From Cohnella herbarum (lineage in GTDB: Bacteria > Bacillota > Bacilli > Paenibacillales > Paenibacillaceae): a DNA stretch of 64,000 bases. Positions 27,007 to 35,783 of this stretch are shown in pieces (the stretch's first letter is position 1; every line of letters starts with the position of its first letter). The stretch is from positions 3,994,501-4,058,500 of the forward strand of contig NZ_CP051680.1 in the NCBI RefSeq assembly GCF_012849095.1. Reading direction: 5' to 3'. A program made the position numbers and the translations under genes. The notes below the pieces were generated by a model. That model worked only from the letters and a program-made list of their open reading frames with translations. It was not told the DNA's origin and did not search any database.

Positions 27007-27990
27007 CTAGAACAGTGCATCATCTTTGCTAATTCTGCGTATGACCAAGTTCGACGCAAGAACGAGCACGAACCCGACAACCGCTTGGTATAATCCTGCC
27101 GCGGAAGACATTCCGATATCGCCGCTTACGATGAAAGAATTATAGACGTAAGTGTCGATAACGAGCGTCGTGTCGTACAGGATTCCGGAATTGCGGGTGA
27201 CCTGGAAGAACAAGCCGAAATCCGAGTAGAAAATACGGCCGATCTGCAGGAACGTTAAGATGATAATCACCGGTCGGATCAAAGGGATCGTGATGCTCCA
27301 GATTTGACGCCACTTGGAGGCGCCGTCGATAGTTGCGGCTTCGTAATACTCGTTATCGATTCCGATAATCGCCGCGAGGAAGATAACCGCGTAATAACCG
27401 ATTCCTTTCCAAGTATTGATTATCGGTAAGATAAACGGCCACCATTTCGATTCCGCGTACCAGTCGACCGGCTCTCCTCCGAACCAAGGGAGAACGAACT
27501 TATTGATAATGCCGATCTCCGGATTCAGGAAAGAGTAGACCAAGTAAGATACGACGACCATCGATAGAAAATAAGGAAGAAACATCGTCGTTTGGTGGAA
27601 CTTAGCCAACCGCCGGCTTCTCATCGCGTTGAAGAGGAGTGCCAAGGTTACGCCGATGACCAAGTTCAAGATAATAAATACAGCATTGTACATTAATGTG
27701 TTTCTCGTAATGGTCGCGGAGTCCGTCGTGCTGAACAGATAATTGAAATTCTCCCAACCGACCCATTCGCTGTCCAAGAAGCTTTGAATGAAACTGTTGG
27801 ACGAATATACGATTTGCTTAAAGGCAATCGCCGATCCGATCATCGGAAGGTAGTTGTTCATGAGCAGTACGATCAGCGCGGGCGCCATCATAATATAGAA
27901 CGTTCCGAATCTTCTCCAGTAGCCTTGATTTTGCTTGGTACGCAATTTAGGCGTAGTTGCCTTCGCATTCGCTTGCGTAGCAGGTTCCAT
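27007..27990 (-). CDS. Sugar ABC transporter permease, LplB/YteP type
   Basis: 327 residues. A soluble N-terminus of about 30 residues is followed by six membrane helices. The EAA loop reads YEAATIDGASKWRQIWSITIP, and the C-terminus ends RRISKDDALF as in LplB-like permeases. It is the first gene of the transporter operon, and its upstream region (27991-28308) contains the 169-bp repeat element. Its promoter must lie within or next to that element unless it is read from yesN. Confidence 0.93.
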   Translation of the reverse strand: MEPATQANAKATTPKLRTKQNQGYWRRFGTFYIMMAPALIVLLMNNYLPMIGSAIAFKQIVYSSNSFIQSFLDSEWVGWENFNYLFSTTDSATITRNTLMYNAVFIILNLVIGVTLALLFNAMRSRRLAKFHQTTMFLPYFLSMVVVSYLVYSFLNPEIGIINKFVLPWFGGEPVDWYAESKWWPFILPIINTWKGIGYYAVIFLAAIIGIDNEYYEAATIDGASKWRQIWSITIPLIRPVIIILTFLQIGRIFYSDFGLFFQVTRNSGILYDTTLVIDTYVYNSFIVSGDIGMSSAAGLYQAVVGFVLVLASNLVIRRISKDDALF

Positions 27991-28308
27991 TCCATCACCA
28001 TCCTTGATCTCTTGTACACTTATTGTACAGAGGGATGGCTTCCGTCATCTATCTACTACGGTGACCGACTTAGCACTATTGTGACATTTTGAGGATGTTC
28101 AATAAGTCCAGTTTTGATCACGAAGCCTATCTAGTAGCGTACTCGACATCGAATCTTGAATTCAGCCGGGCCTTTCGGTACTCACGTAGGTTCTTCCTAC
28201 GCTCCGTTCCTCAGTCCCTAAGCTTCATCCAACCTTCTCGGTGCTGAAAACCGGACTTTTTGAACTTTCATTTTTTTTGGAAAATAACCCAACGGAACTT
28301 GTTCGCCG
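27991..28308. other. Intergenic region between yesN-like and lplB-like genes
   Basis: 318 bp, more than half of it taken up by the inverted-repeat element at 28097-28265. The remaining 100 bp upstream of lplB would have to hold the promoter; I see no strong consensus. No gene is supported. Confidence 0.6.
28097..28265. mobile_element. 169-bp MITE-like element with imperfect terminal inverted repeats
   Basis: The left end reads GTTCAATAAGTCCAGTTTT and the complement of the right end reads GTTCAAAAAGTCCGGTTTT, with similarity going on for about 29 bp. Inside is a small perfect hairpin CGTAGG-TTCTT-CCTACG (28185-28201). There is no open frame. The size, ends and intergenic location fit a miniature inverted-repeat element or a structured RNA. 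I believe I have seen nearly the same sequence in other Paenibacillaceae intergenic regions, but that is memory, not a search. Confidence 0.6.
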
Positions 28309-29922
28309 TTAATGCAACGTTTGATTTTTTTTGCGGTATTCTTGGGGGGATAGACTTGTCATCTTCTTAAAAAGCTTGGCGAAATAGGAGAAATGCACGT
28401 ACCCAACGCTTTCCGCGATGTTGCTAACCTTGTCGTTCGTATCGACAAGAAATCGTTTAGCTCGCTCGATACGCAACTGTGCAATGTAGTCGGATAAAGA
28501 GAACCCGGTCTCCTTGCGGAATAATCGAGAGAGATAGGCAGGATTGCGATAGACGGAATTCGCGATGTTATCCCGAGTCAATTCCATATGTAGATTGTCT
28601 AATATATACGACTGTACCTTCGCTATGACCGCTGAAGCGTCGCGCTGGCGCTCGGCAAGCGCTAAGCCCATTTTCGACACCATTTTCCCAGCCCATGCCG
28701 CCAACTGCTGCGTCGAACGGATGGCTTGGGCATCGGTTAATTCATTTACCGTGAATACGTCGTAGATCGAACAGCCCTTGCGATAAGCGGCTTGGTACAG
28801 CATGTGCAGAATCCCGTATTGGAATAGCTCCAGCGATTCCCGGCTGGCGGATTCGGCTTGCCAGTTATTCAGCGTCTCTTGGATTCTGGCGCAGAGCTCT
28901 TCATATCCGCCATTATCCAGCAGCATCCCCCAATCTATGAACGAAGGCAGCGAGATTCCCGTAGGGTTAGCCGTTCCCTGTCCGCTAGCTAATGAATCCA
29001 GCACCGTTTGCGGCGCGGATACGTTGGATCTCTCCAATTGCTGCAATCGTTCGAACGCATCGACAAGCTCGTTAATGCCCACGGCCTCTCCCACGTAACA
29101 CGATACTCTGCAGTGAAAATAATCGTTGCAAGCCCGGACGTATTCGCCGCATCGCTTGAGAAGATCGGCACGATTGACTACGGCGCCCTCTCTCAGATAC
29201 AGCAAAGCCATGTTTAGTTCATTGCGGTCCTGAAGCGCCATCCCCGGCCATTCTCCCAAGATGATCTCCGCCGCCGCTTTGCGCAAAGCGTATTCCATAA
29301 TGCTTTCGTCCCGCGCGTCCAATTCGACATTCCACTGCTCGATACTCAGTAGGATCGGAAGAATCCGACTGTCGGCCGTTAGCGGCATATCGTAATATTC
29401 GAGCTGCCGATTCAACCGATCAGGAGATAGCCGAACCCGGCCGGCCAGAACGTCTTGCCAGAACCGCTCAACCAATATCGGTAATTGACTCGTCCATTGC
29501 TTGCGATTGTTATCGACCGTCTCTTCGATCTTCTGCCGTTCTTTCCGCATCCCGATCTCGGCAATGGCTCGTTCTACGATTACCTTGAGCGCATCATGAT
29601 CGACCGGCTTTAATACATAATCGAAGCAGCCGTTGTGCAGCGCCTCCTGCGCGTAATCGAACCTTGCGTGTCCGGTAAGGAAGACCGTCAACGTATGCGG
29701 CCGATGATCCCTAATCCAGCGCAGCAGTTCCAGCCCGTTCAATCCGGGCATCTCGATATCGGAAATAACCAAATCAACGTTTTGCTCTTCGAGCAACCGC
29801 TTCGCTTCGGTAACATCCTCTGCTTCCAATATGTCTTCGATCGGCAAGTCGCTCCAATCGATTCCTTGCGTAATTCCCTTCAGCGCATAAATTTCATCGT
29901 CGACGACGAGCATCCTAACCAT
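28309..29922 (-). CDS. AraC-type response regulator, YesN family
   Basis: 537 residues. A receiver domain covers about 1-120 (VVDDE, phospho-acceptor Asp in LVISDIEMPGLNG, Lys in VLKPVD). A long helical middle region of the usual YesN type follows. The last 100 residues form an AraC double helix-turn-helix (NSVYRNPAYLSRLFRKETGFSLSDYI, then VGYVHFSYFAKLFKKMTSLSPQEYRKK). AAGGAGG lies ahead of ATG 29920-29922. It follows the YesM-like kinase by 11 bp and precedes the lpl-type transporter genes, which are its expected targets. Confidence 0.95.
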   Translation of the reverse strand: MVRMLVVDDEIYALKGITQGIDWSDLPIEDILEAEDVTEAKRLLEEQNVDLVISDIEMPGLNGLELLRWIRDHRPHTLTVFLTGHARFDYAQEALHNGCFDYVLKPVDHDALKVIVERAIAEIGMRKERQKIEETVDNNRKQWTSQLPILVERFWQDVLAGRVRLSPDRLNRQLEYYDMPLTADSRILPILLSIEQWNVELDARDESIMEYALRKAAAEIILGEWPGMALQDRNELNMALLYLREGAVVNRADLLKRCGEYVRACNDYFHCRVSCYVGEAVGINELVDAFERLQQLERSNVSAPQTVLDSLASGQGTANPTGISLPSFIDWGMLLDNGGYEELCARIQETLNNWQAESASRESLELFQYGILHMLYQAAYRKGCSIYDVFTVNELTDAQAIRSTQQLAAWAGKMVSKMGLALAERQRDASAVIAKVQSYILDNLHMELTRDNIANSVYRNPAYLSRLFRKETGFSLSDYIAQLRIERAKRFLVDTNDKVSNIAESVGYVHFSYFAKLFKKMTSLSPQEYRKKNQTLH

Positions 29923-29933
29923 AATAATCCTCC

Positions 29934-31727
29934 TTACCCTGCTGTAGAGTACTCTTCACCTTCGAAAGTATTCGGACGTTGAATAGGGAGCCTCACCTGT
30001 ACGATAGCCCCGCCGGACTCCCCGTTCATGAACGTGATGCCGCCCTCGTTTCCGTACAACATTTTAAACCGACGAAGAATGTTCCAGATGCCCAAGTGGT
30101 GGTCGCCAGATTCCGCGAAATGGACTCCGCTGCGCAAGTCATCCAGGAACGGTTCGGGAAACCCCGGACCGTTATCCTCTATTTTCAGCCGAATGTAACG
30201 TTCCGGTTCATCTTCATCGATGCTCGACGTAATCCCGATACGGAAAGGCAGCCCGTCTTGAACCTTCTTATAGAAGCCGTGTATAACCGAATTCTCGACG
30301 AAAGGTTGCAATAAGAGCGGCGATAATTGGACGGTCAGATGTTCGGGAATGACTTGAATCTCGTAATCCATCTTCGTAAGGTACCGAATCTTCTGAATTT
30401 CCAGATAGTGCTCGATATGTTTGATTTCATCTTCGAGCGGCAGAACCGTCCGATGACCTAGCATCAAGAAGCGGAAATAGTCGGCCAAGTGCAAGCTTAG
30501 CTTTTGCACCGATTTGAAGTCCTTCAGCGCGGCTAGATTATAAATGATATTCAGGCTGTTCATATAGAAATGAGGATTGATTTGAATCTGGAGATGCTTA
30601 TATTCCGCTTTTTGTACCCGAATCTGCTCCTCGTAGACGTCGATTTTCAGACTTTCGATCTGTTCGGCCATCAGGTTAAACGTTCTCGACATGAAGGTGA
30701 ACTCGCTGTTATCCGTATTCACCGGCATCCGTACGTCGAATTGGCCTTGACCGAGCTTGCGCATTCCGCGTACGAGCCCGACCAACGGCTTAAACATGAC
30801 CCTCTGCAGGAATACCAAGTATAAGGTTAGCACGATCGCGACGATTAGAGGAATCCATACGGATAGCATTTTTTGAAAAAAAGGAAGGCTTTTCAAAATA
30901 TAATTTTCCGGAATCACGATCATATAATGAATGTCCGAAATCGCCGACGGGTGGGAAATGACCAGAAAATGATCCTTATTCCACGAGGTTCGCCCTTGCT
31001 TGGTCATCTCCACGATATCATTATGTACTAGCTTCTCTTGCACGACCGGCAACGGGGAATTGGTCAGCGCGTTGCCGTCGTGATCCACTACGAACGTAGC
31101 CCCGTCCGGCCCGACGTCGAATTTACTTACCTCTTCGTTTAATCTATCGACTTGCACGAGCGCTCCGATATAGATGTCGTCGGAACCCCAATTAACGGTT
31201 TTGATTAAATAGTTCGTATCGTTGGGAATAGAGAACTGCTCCCACCTTTGACTCTCTTGAGGTAAGCCTTTGGAGGCGAGCTTGGTGGTGTAATCCAGCA
31301 GCGCGGATTGCACTTCCGCGAAGTGAAAGCTGTATTGCGTGGAGAAGAAAAGATCGTCATCCTTGCGGGAATAGACGAAGAAGGTATCGACTTTATTGTA
31401 ATAGCCCGTATCGTTCAAGAACCGATTCGCAAGTTCCACCTTGGCCATCGTATATTCGGAATCGTTCTCGGCGAGTGACAGCGTTTGCAATGATTGGATG
31501 CCGGCATCCGTCATCGCCATGCGGTACAAGTACCGCATCGTTTCCTGGAGGATCGCATCATTGTTCTGCACTTGCTGAGCCATCAATTTGTTGTAATGCA
31601 GAGAGATCTGATCGCGAACGACATTCGTCGCATAGAGGTTGTTGTAGATAAGAAAGAGCACCATGGGTGCGATCATGAGCAAGAAGCCGAATACGATCTT
31701 GAATCGAATAGACTGCCAGAACCTCAT
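29934..31727 (-). CDS. Sensor histidine kinase, YesM/LytS family
   Basis: About 597 residues from ATG 31725-31727, which has AAGGGTGAGG upstream. A first membrane helix at about 10-30, an extracellular Cache-like domain of about 250 residues and a second helix near 290 come first. Then a HAMP domain and a His_kinase domain with the phospho-acceptor His in QIQINPHFYMNSLN, and a HATPase with LLQPFVENSVIHGF and EDNGPGF. It pairs with the regulator gene 11 bp downstream. Such pairs sense extracellular sugars or binding proteins and switch on neighbouring oligosaccharide uptake genes. Confidence 0.95.
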   Translation of the reverse strand: MRFWQSIRFKIVFGFLLMIAPMVLFLIYNNLYATNVVRDQISLHYNKLMAQQVQNNDAILQETMRYLYRMAMTDAGIQSLQTLSLAENDSEYTMAKVELANRFLNDTGYYNKVDTFFVYSRKDDDLFFSTQYSFHFAEVQSALLDYTTKLASKGLPQESQRWEQFSIPNDTNYLIKTVNWGSDDIYIGALVQVDRLNEEVSKFDVGPDGATFVVDHDGNALTNSPLPVVQEKLVHNDIVEMTKQGRTSWNKDHFLVISHPSAISDIHYMIVIPENYILKSLPFFQKMLSVWIPLIVAIVLTLYLVFLQRVMFKPLVGLVRGMRKLGQGQFDVRMPVNTDNSEFTFMSRTFNLMAEQIESLKIDVYEEQIRVQKAEYKHLQIQINPHFYMNSLNIIYNLAALKDFKSVQKLSLHLADYFRFLMLGHRTVLPLEDEIKHIEHYLEIQKIRYLTKMDYEIQVIPEHLTVQLSPLLLQPFVENSVIHGFYKKVQDGLPFRIGITSSIDEDEPERYIRLKIEDNGPGFPEPFLDDLRSGVHFAESGDHHLGIWNILRRFKMLYGNEGGITFMNGESGGAIVQVRLPIQRPNTFEGEEYSTAG

Positions 31728-31783
31728 ATTCCTCACCCTTGGCGTTTGTCTTCGTTCCTATGACTTGAGCGCTAGTCTAGGTG

Positions 31784-32104
31784 TCAAGATTTGTTTGCAT
31801 CGGTCTCGTTGCCGAAACGACCCAATCGCTCCAGCGCAAGCTTATAACCGTCGTTGCCATAGTTCAAGCAGCGTTTCACGCGGGATATCGTTGCCGTGCT
31901 GGCACCCGTCTCCGTCTCGATCTGGTTATATGTATGGCTTTTCCCTAACATTCGCGCGACTTCCAGCCTTTGCGACAAGGACTGAATCTCGTTCACCGTG
32001 CACAAGTCATCGAAGAAAACGTAACATTCCTCGACGTTCTTCAACGTTAAAATCGCTTCGAACAGTTGATCTATGGATTTATCGTTCAGCTTCTTTAATT
32101 GCAT
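31784..32104 (-). CDS. yerC: TrpR-like DNA-binding protein, YerC/YecD family
   Basis: About 106 residues from ATG 32102-32104, preceded by AAGGGAG; a longer frame lacks a site. It is entirely helical, with the TrpR-type helix-turn-helix TYNQIETETGASTATISRVKRCL near residues 60-80, just about the length of B. subtilis YerC. Family members act as small dimeric transcription regulators, but the targets are poorly known. Its distance downstream of the purine operon and of yerB matches the order remembered for B. subtilis. Confidence 0.92.
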   Translation of the reverse strand: MQLKKLNDKSIDQLFEAILTLKNVEECYVFFDDLCTVNEIQSLSQRLEVARMLGKSHTYNQIETETGASTATISRVKRCLNYGNDGYKLALERLGRFGNETDANKS

Positions 32105-32292
32105 GAATTCGCTCCCTTTCCTGAGACGCGCTAGGTCATTCCACTTTGGTTCCATTGTACTGCGTACCTACCAATAGTTCAAGCATCACCGTATTCACGC
32201 ATTACAGGGTTAAAATGTCCCGGACCCGGGCATCCGTCCATGCCCGATTGTTAACGACGACATAAACTGTTACTAAAAAAGGGTGTGACTCC

Positions 32293-32724
32293 ATGAGCGA
32301 ACCGCTTTCGTCCTCTCTGAACAGCTGGAACTCGGGCTTCGGACAGGATCCGTTCCCCGGAATCGAAAGCTCGTTCTCCGGTCCTCCGGCCGCCATAAAT
32401 CCGACCGTGATCCCCCCGCAAGTGCAAGTGGTTGAAGCAACAAAAGCGACAAAGGGCGGTTTGCCCTTCAACCTCTCTAACCTTAGCGATCTGAAATCCA
32501 TGGTAGATCGCATGGGCGGCATCGAAGGCGTCCTCGCCACGATGGGCAAGGTCCAGAAATTCGTGTCGACGATGCAACAAGTCGCTCCGATGATCAAATT
32601 ATTCATGGGCAACAAGGGCAAAAAATCATCCGACACCAAAACGAAAACCAAGCGCAGGCGTCGTCCGGTCAAGCGTTCTACGAGCAGAAAGAGGCGGAGC
32701 AGGCGATCGGCCAAGAAACGTTAA
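32293..32724 (+). CDS. Small basic protein resembling YqfQ/VrrA
   Basis: 143 residues, one of the few plus-strand genes here. A Pro-rich N-terminus is followed by a hydrophobic helical segment at about 70-108 (GGIEGVLATMGKVQKFVSTM, then APMIKLFMG). The tail is extremely basic (KTKTKRRRRPVKRS and on). AAGGGTG lies about 9 nt before the ATG. YqfQ-like proteins of spore formers share the middle segment; I am only moderately sure of this match. The tail could bind nucleic acid or wall polymers. A T-rich terminator follows 24 bp later. Confidence 0.75.
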   Translation: MSEPLSSSLNSWNSGFGQDPFPGIESSFSGPPAAINPTVIPPQVQVVEATKATKGGLPFNLSNLSDLKSMVDRMGGIEGVLATMGKVQKFVSTMQQVAPMIKLFMGNKGKKSSDTKTKTKRRRRPVKRSTSRKRRSRRSAKKR

Positions 32725-32747
32725 GCTACGTGCTTTCTCAAATGTAA

Positions 32748-32787
32748 AAGAGGCTATTCCTTTCCCAAGGAAACGCCTCTTCTTTAT
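32748..32787. terminator. Bidirectional terminator between convergent genes
   Basis: AAGAGGC pairs with GCCTCTT, with an inner CCTT/AAGG pairing. It is followed by CTTTATTT on the plus strand and TTTACATTT on the minus strand. It would stop both the YqfQ-like gene and the DUF1861 gene; the latter ends inside the region just past it. Confidence 0.75.
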
Positions 32788-32788
32788 T

Positions 32789-33733
32789 TCAGCTCTCGTA
32801 TTCCAGGAACGGATCCTGAATGTCGATGACGTGAGCCTCCGCATCGCTGACTCCCGTGTAGAGAGATGCCGTTCCGTCCGCGTGGCGAATAAGTCCACCG
32901 CTGAAGATGACGTCGACCAGATCCGGGCGCTTAGCCGGTCCGTCGGGGAACATGCTTCGCGTGGCAATCAACTTAATCGACGTGTATTCTTTATCGATGG
33001 GATTGAAGGCAAACACCATCGGATAATAATGCCTGACGTTGTTATCTTCCATCCTGGCGATATGGCCCAGAACTCCGATGATCCCATTCGATAACAAATG
33101 GGCTTCGTTCGCTCCGCCCCATTCCTCGGGCAGAAACTGTTGACGCAACAGGTGAGCGCCGGAGATCGCTTCCTCCGTGAGCTCTTCCAGTTGCGCAATC
33201 TCCGCGTACCCGATCAGGGCACGGGCTCCATCGACCATCATAGGCCGAGTAAATACGCCGATCCGGCCATTCTCGAGTTCGATCAGCCGAATATCCTTCA
33301 TCGTGATCGGACCTTTGGCGAAGGGCTCCAACTCGTTGATCGAATGCCCTCGGTAAAATACGGTGCGCCAAGACGTGACGTAATGCGGATCATCCCCGTC
33401 GAAATAAACCTCGACGCCTCCGAATACCAGCTCATCGCCGATAAAGGTAACGAACGGATCCTGCAAAGCGAATACCGGAGCGCCGTTCCGAGGCACCCAT
33501 TCCCCGTCGCGCTCGACGAAAAACATCACTTCGGATGATTCCCTATCCCGATCTTCCACCCGGCCGGCTATGACCGGTTCCCCTTGATCCGGGAACGGTG
33601 CGCATATATTGTAGACGTCTCGGTTCCCGACTCCGGAGAAGACAAGCTTCCTCCCCTTCGAATCGGGTTTGCCCTCCGTGAATTCCCGCAATAATTCGAC
33701 GCTCGATTTCGCCTGATCCGTGTATGCAAGCAT
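32789..33733 (-). CDS. DUF1861-family beta-propeller protein, glycosidase-like
   Basis: About 314 residues from ATG 33731-33733, with GGAGG six nt upstream. Motifs include YNICAPFPDQGEPVIAGRVE, ALQDPFVTFIGDELVFGGVE and IFSGGLIRHADGTASLYTGV. These are repeated five-bladed-propeller elements related to GH43/GH130 fold proteins. No signal peptide is present, so it acts inside the cell. Relatives are linked to sugar breakdown, and some GH130 enzymes are phosphorylases on mannosides, but the activity of this family is not established. It stands alone between the YqfQ-like gene and the phosphate transporter. Confidence 0.85.
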   Translation of the reverse strand: MLAYTDQAKSSVELLREFTEGKPDSKGRKLVFSGVGNRDVYNICAPFPDQGEPVIAGRVEDRDRESSEVMFFVERDGEWVPRNGAPVFALQDPFVTFIGDELVFGGVEVYFDGDDPHYVTSWRTVFYRGHSINELEPFAKGPITMKDIRLIELENGRIGVFTRPMMVDGARALIGYAEIAQLEELTEEAISGAHLLRQQFLPEEWGGANEAHLLSNGIIGVLGHIARMEDNNVRHYYPMVFAFNPIDKEYTSIKLIATRSMFPDGPAKRPDLVDVIFSGGLIRHADGTASLYTGVSDAEAHVIDIQDPFLEYES

Positions 33734-33796
33734 GGGAGTCCTCCAGACCAAATAGAGAAAATAGAAATGACGGTATTCTTCTTACCTTTTACAAAA

Positions 33797-34798
33797 TTAG
33801 TGGAGGAACAAACTGAGAACGTAATAGACGAGCATAGCCAAAACTCCGACGACCGGAATCGTTATCACCCAAGTCATCACGATCCGTCCTGCCATATTCC
33901 ATTTCACGTCCGAAAATTTCTTCGCCGATCCGACGCCTAGAATCGATGATGTAATCGCATGCGTCGTACTGACGGGAAAATGCGCCAAAGTGGCCGATAA
34001 AATAACGGTAGCAGATGCGAAATCAGCTGTAAATCCGTTAATCGGCTGAATCTTGAATATTTTCGTCCCCATCGTCTTGATGATTTTCCATCCGCCGACC
34101 GACGTTCCAAGAGCCATTGCGATCGCTGCCGATAATTTAACCCACAGCGGGATATCCAAAGTGTCTTGAATGTTAGCCGCGACGAGCGCCATCGTGATGA
34201 TTCCCATCGCTTTCTGCGCGTCGTTCGTCCCGTGGGTGAACGACTGGAATGCCGCCGTGACCACCTGTCCGTACCGGAATACTTTATTGACCTGGTGAGG
34301 ACTGGATTTCGCGAAAATATACTTAAGGATGAACATAAGACAGAATCCGAGCGCGAACGCTATTATCGGAGATAGAATAAGCCATTTAAGGATCGTGGAA
34401 AACCCCGAATAGTTGATTCCCGACCAACCTTCCGACGCGATTGCGGCTCCGGCCAGCGCGCCGATAATCGCATGCGAAGAGGACGAGGGAATTCCGAACC
34501 ACCAGGTGATCAAGTTCCACACGATCGCCGCGATCAACGTCGCAATGACGACGGTCAAGCCATGCTCCAGCTTGAAGGGATCCGTAATCTTGCCCCCGAT
34601 CGTCTTGGCGACCCCGGTAAACATGAGCGCTCCGATCAAATTCATCGATGAAGCCAGAATAATGGCCCGCCGAGGAGTGAGGGCACGCGTCGAAACGGAT
34701 GTCGCGATGGCATTCGCCGTGTCGTGAAATCCGTTAATGAAGTCAAATCCTAGAGCAAGCGTAACGATAACGACAACTAGCCACATTGTGTAATCCAT
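33797..34798 (-). CDS. pit: Low-affinity inorganic phosphate transporter, PiT family
   Basis: 333 residues with about ten membrane helices. Two PHO4 signature halves are present: GFHDTANAIATSVSTRAL near the N-terminus and FTADFASATVILSATLAHFPVSTTHAITSSILGVG near residue 260. It is the size of bacterial Pit proteins that carry metal-phosphate together with protons. It lies 30 bp behind the DUF47 gene, a pair also seen in B. subtilis (ykaA-pit) and widely elsewhere. Confidence 0.95.
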   Translation of the reverse strand: MDYTMWLVVVIVTLALGFDFINGFHDTANAIATSVSTRALTPRRAIILASSMNLIGALMFTGVAKTIGGKITDPFKLEHGLTVVIATLIAAIVWNLITWWFGIPSSSSHAIIGALAGAAIASEGWSGINYSGFSTILKWLILSPIIAFALGFCLMFILKYIFAKSSPHQVNKVFRYGQVVTAAFQSFTHGTNDAQKAMGIITMALVAANIQDTLDIPLWVKLSAAIAMALGTSVGGWKIIKTMGTKIFKIQPINGFTADFASATVILSATLAHFPVSTTHAITSSILGVGSAKKFSDVKWNMAGRIVMTWVITIPVVGVLAMLVYYVLSLFLH

Positions 34799-34828
34799 TG
34801 TATTCTGTTCAGTCCCCGCTTGCGCCGA

Positions 34829-35446
34829 TTAAGAATTGCGCATAATTATGGATTGCAGCGTATTCGCAACATCTTCGCACGAGTCGGTCGTTTCTTCCAA
34901 TCGCTCGTAAATTTCTTTATGTTTAATGAGCTCGATCGGATCCTTCACGTTTAAGAACAGGTGTTTAATGCCTTGGCGCATCAAATCGTCTCCCTCGTTC
35001 TCCAGCTCATTGATCTTTACGCAATGCGGCTGCATGGCAAGCAGTTTCTTCTGGGTCAACAAATAAATCGCCGATTTGATTTCTTGAGCGCTGCGCAGCA
35101 AGCATTCGCCGAACTTGCGAATGAACGGATCGGCCTTCGTGATTTGATACATCTCGAACCGTGATGCGCAAGCTTCGATCCCGTCAAGAACGTCATCCAG
35201 CTTCTTAATCAATTCCATAATATCTTCCCGTTCGATCGGCGTGATGAACGTCTTGTTCAGTTCGGTCAGAATAACATGGGTGTACTTATCGCCTTTGTGT
35301 TCGAATTCCTTCATTTCCTTGGCGAACGAAGCTACATCCGGTAAATCCCCGTTGACGGCCGTGGCGAAACGGTCAACCGTTTCATAGATGATGTCCGCCA
35401 TTTCCTCCAACGTCATAAAAAAGATATCTTTTTTCTTCCGAAACAC
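34829..35446 (-). CDS. DUF47/PhoU-like protein paired with Pit
   Basis: 205 residues, all helical, with two PhoU-like three-helix bundles containing EFEHKGDKYTHVI and ELENEGDDLMRQGIKHLF, each with the acidic E..GD metal-binding pattern. The start is probably GTG 35444-35446, since AAGGGC lies 6-7 nt before it. The protein is thought to regulate the neighbouring Pit transporter. The intergenic region upstream contains TGTGATAAAAT, which could be an extended -10, but no PhoP box was clear. Confidence 0.92.
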   Translation of the reverse strand: MFRKKKDIFFMTLEEMADIIYETVDRFATAVNGDLPDVASFAKEMKEFEHKGDKYTHVILTELNKTFITPIEREDIMELIKKLDDVLDGIEACASRFEMYQITKADPFIRKFGECLLRSAQEIKSAIYLLTQKKLLAMQPHCVKINELENEGDDLMRQGIKHLFLNVKDPIELIKHKEIYERLEETTDSCEDVANTLQSIIMRNS

Positions 35447-35783
35447 GGATAGCCCTTCTTTCCCATGTATATGGCTTATAAATTTACAATCCGATAACGT
35501 CCCGATTACATGGCGTTAACTTATTTATTTTATCACAGGGCGTACAGGCTTTGTATAGTCCCCCAAACGGCACTTGTGACACTTTTTTTAAGTTTGACCC
35601 ATAAATGGCATTGCTACTCCGTTCGGATACATCTAATTTTGCCGTTTTTTGCGAATATTTCCGTCGAAAAACGGTGAATGTTTCTAATCGATATTAAGTA
35701 CGTAAACGGAAAAAGGGATTTCCGCTATCCCATTCGCATGGTCGCGGAACAATCCCTTCGTCTGCCGATGTGGAATCGCCGGC
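35447..35783. other. Intergenic region upstream of DUF47-pit
   Basis: 337 bp. It carries the presumed pit-operon promoter (possible -10 near 35534, minus strand) and, at its right end, the yerB terminator at 35711-35758. No gene is supported. Confidence 0.5.
35711..35758 (-). terminator. Terminator of the yerB-like gene
   Basis: AAGGGATT pairs with AATCCCTT, and inner TCCGC pairs with GCGGA across a wide loop. It continues into TTT in the minus direction. Confidence 0.75.

Noticed and set aside
35460..35560. Possible PhoP box upstream of DUF47-pit
   Set aside because: TTAACTTATTTATT is only loosely similar and the required direct repeats at fixed spacing are not seen.
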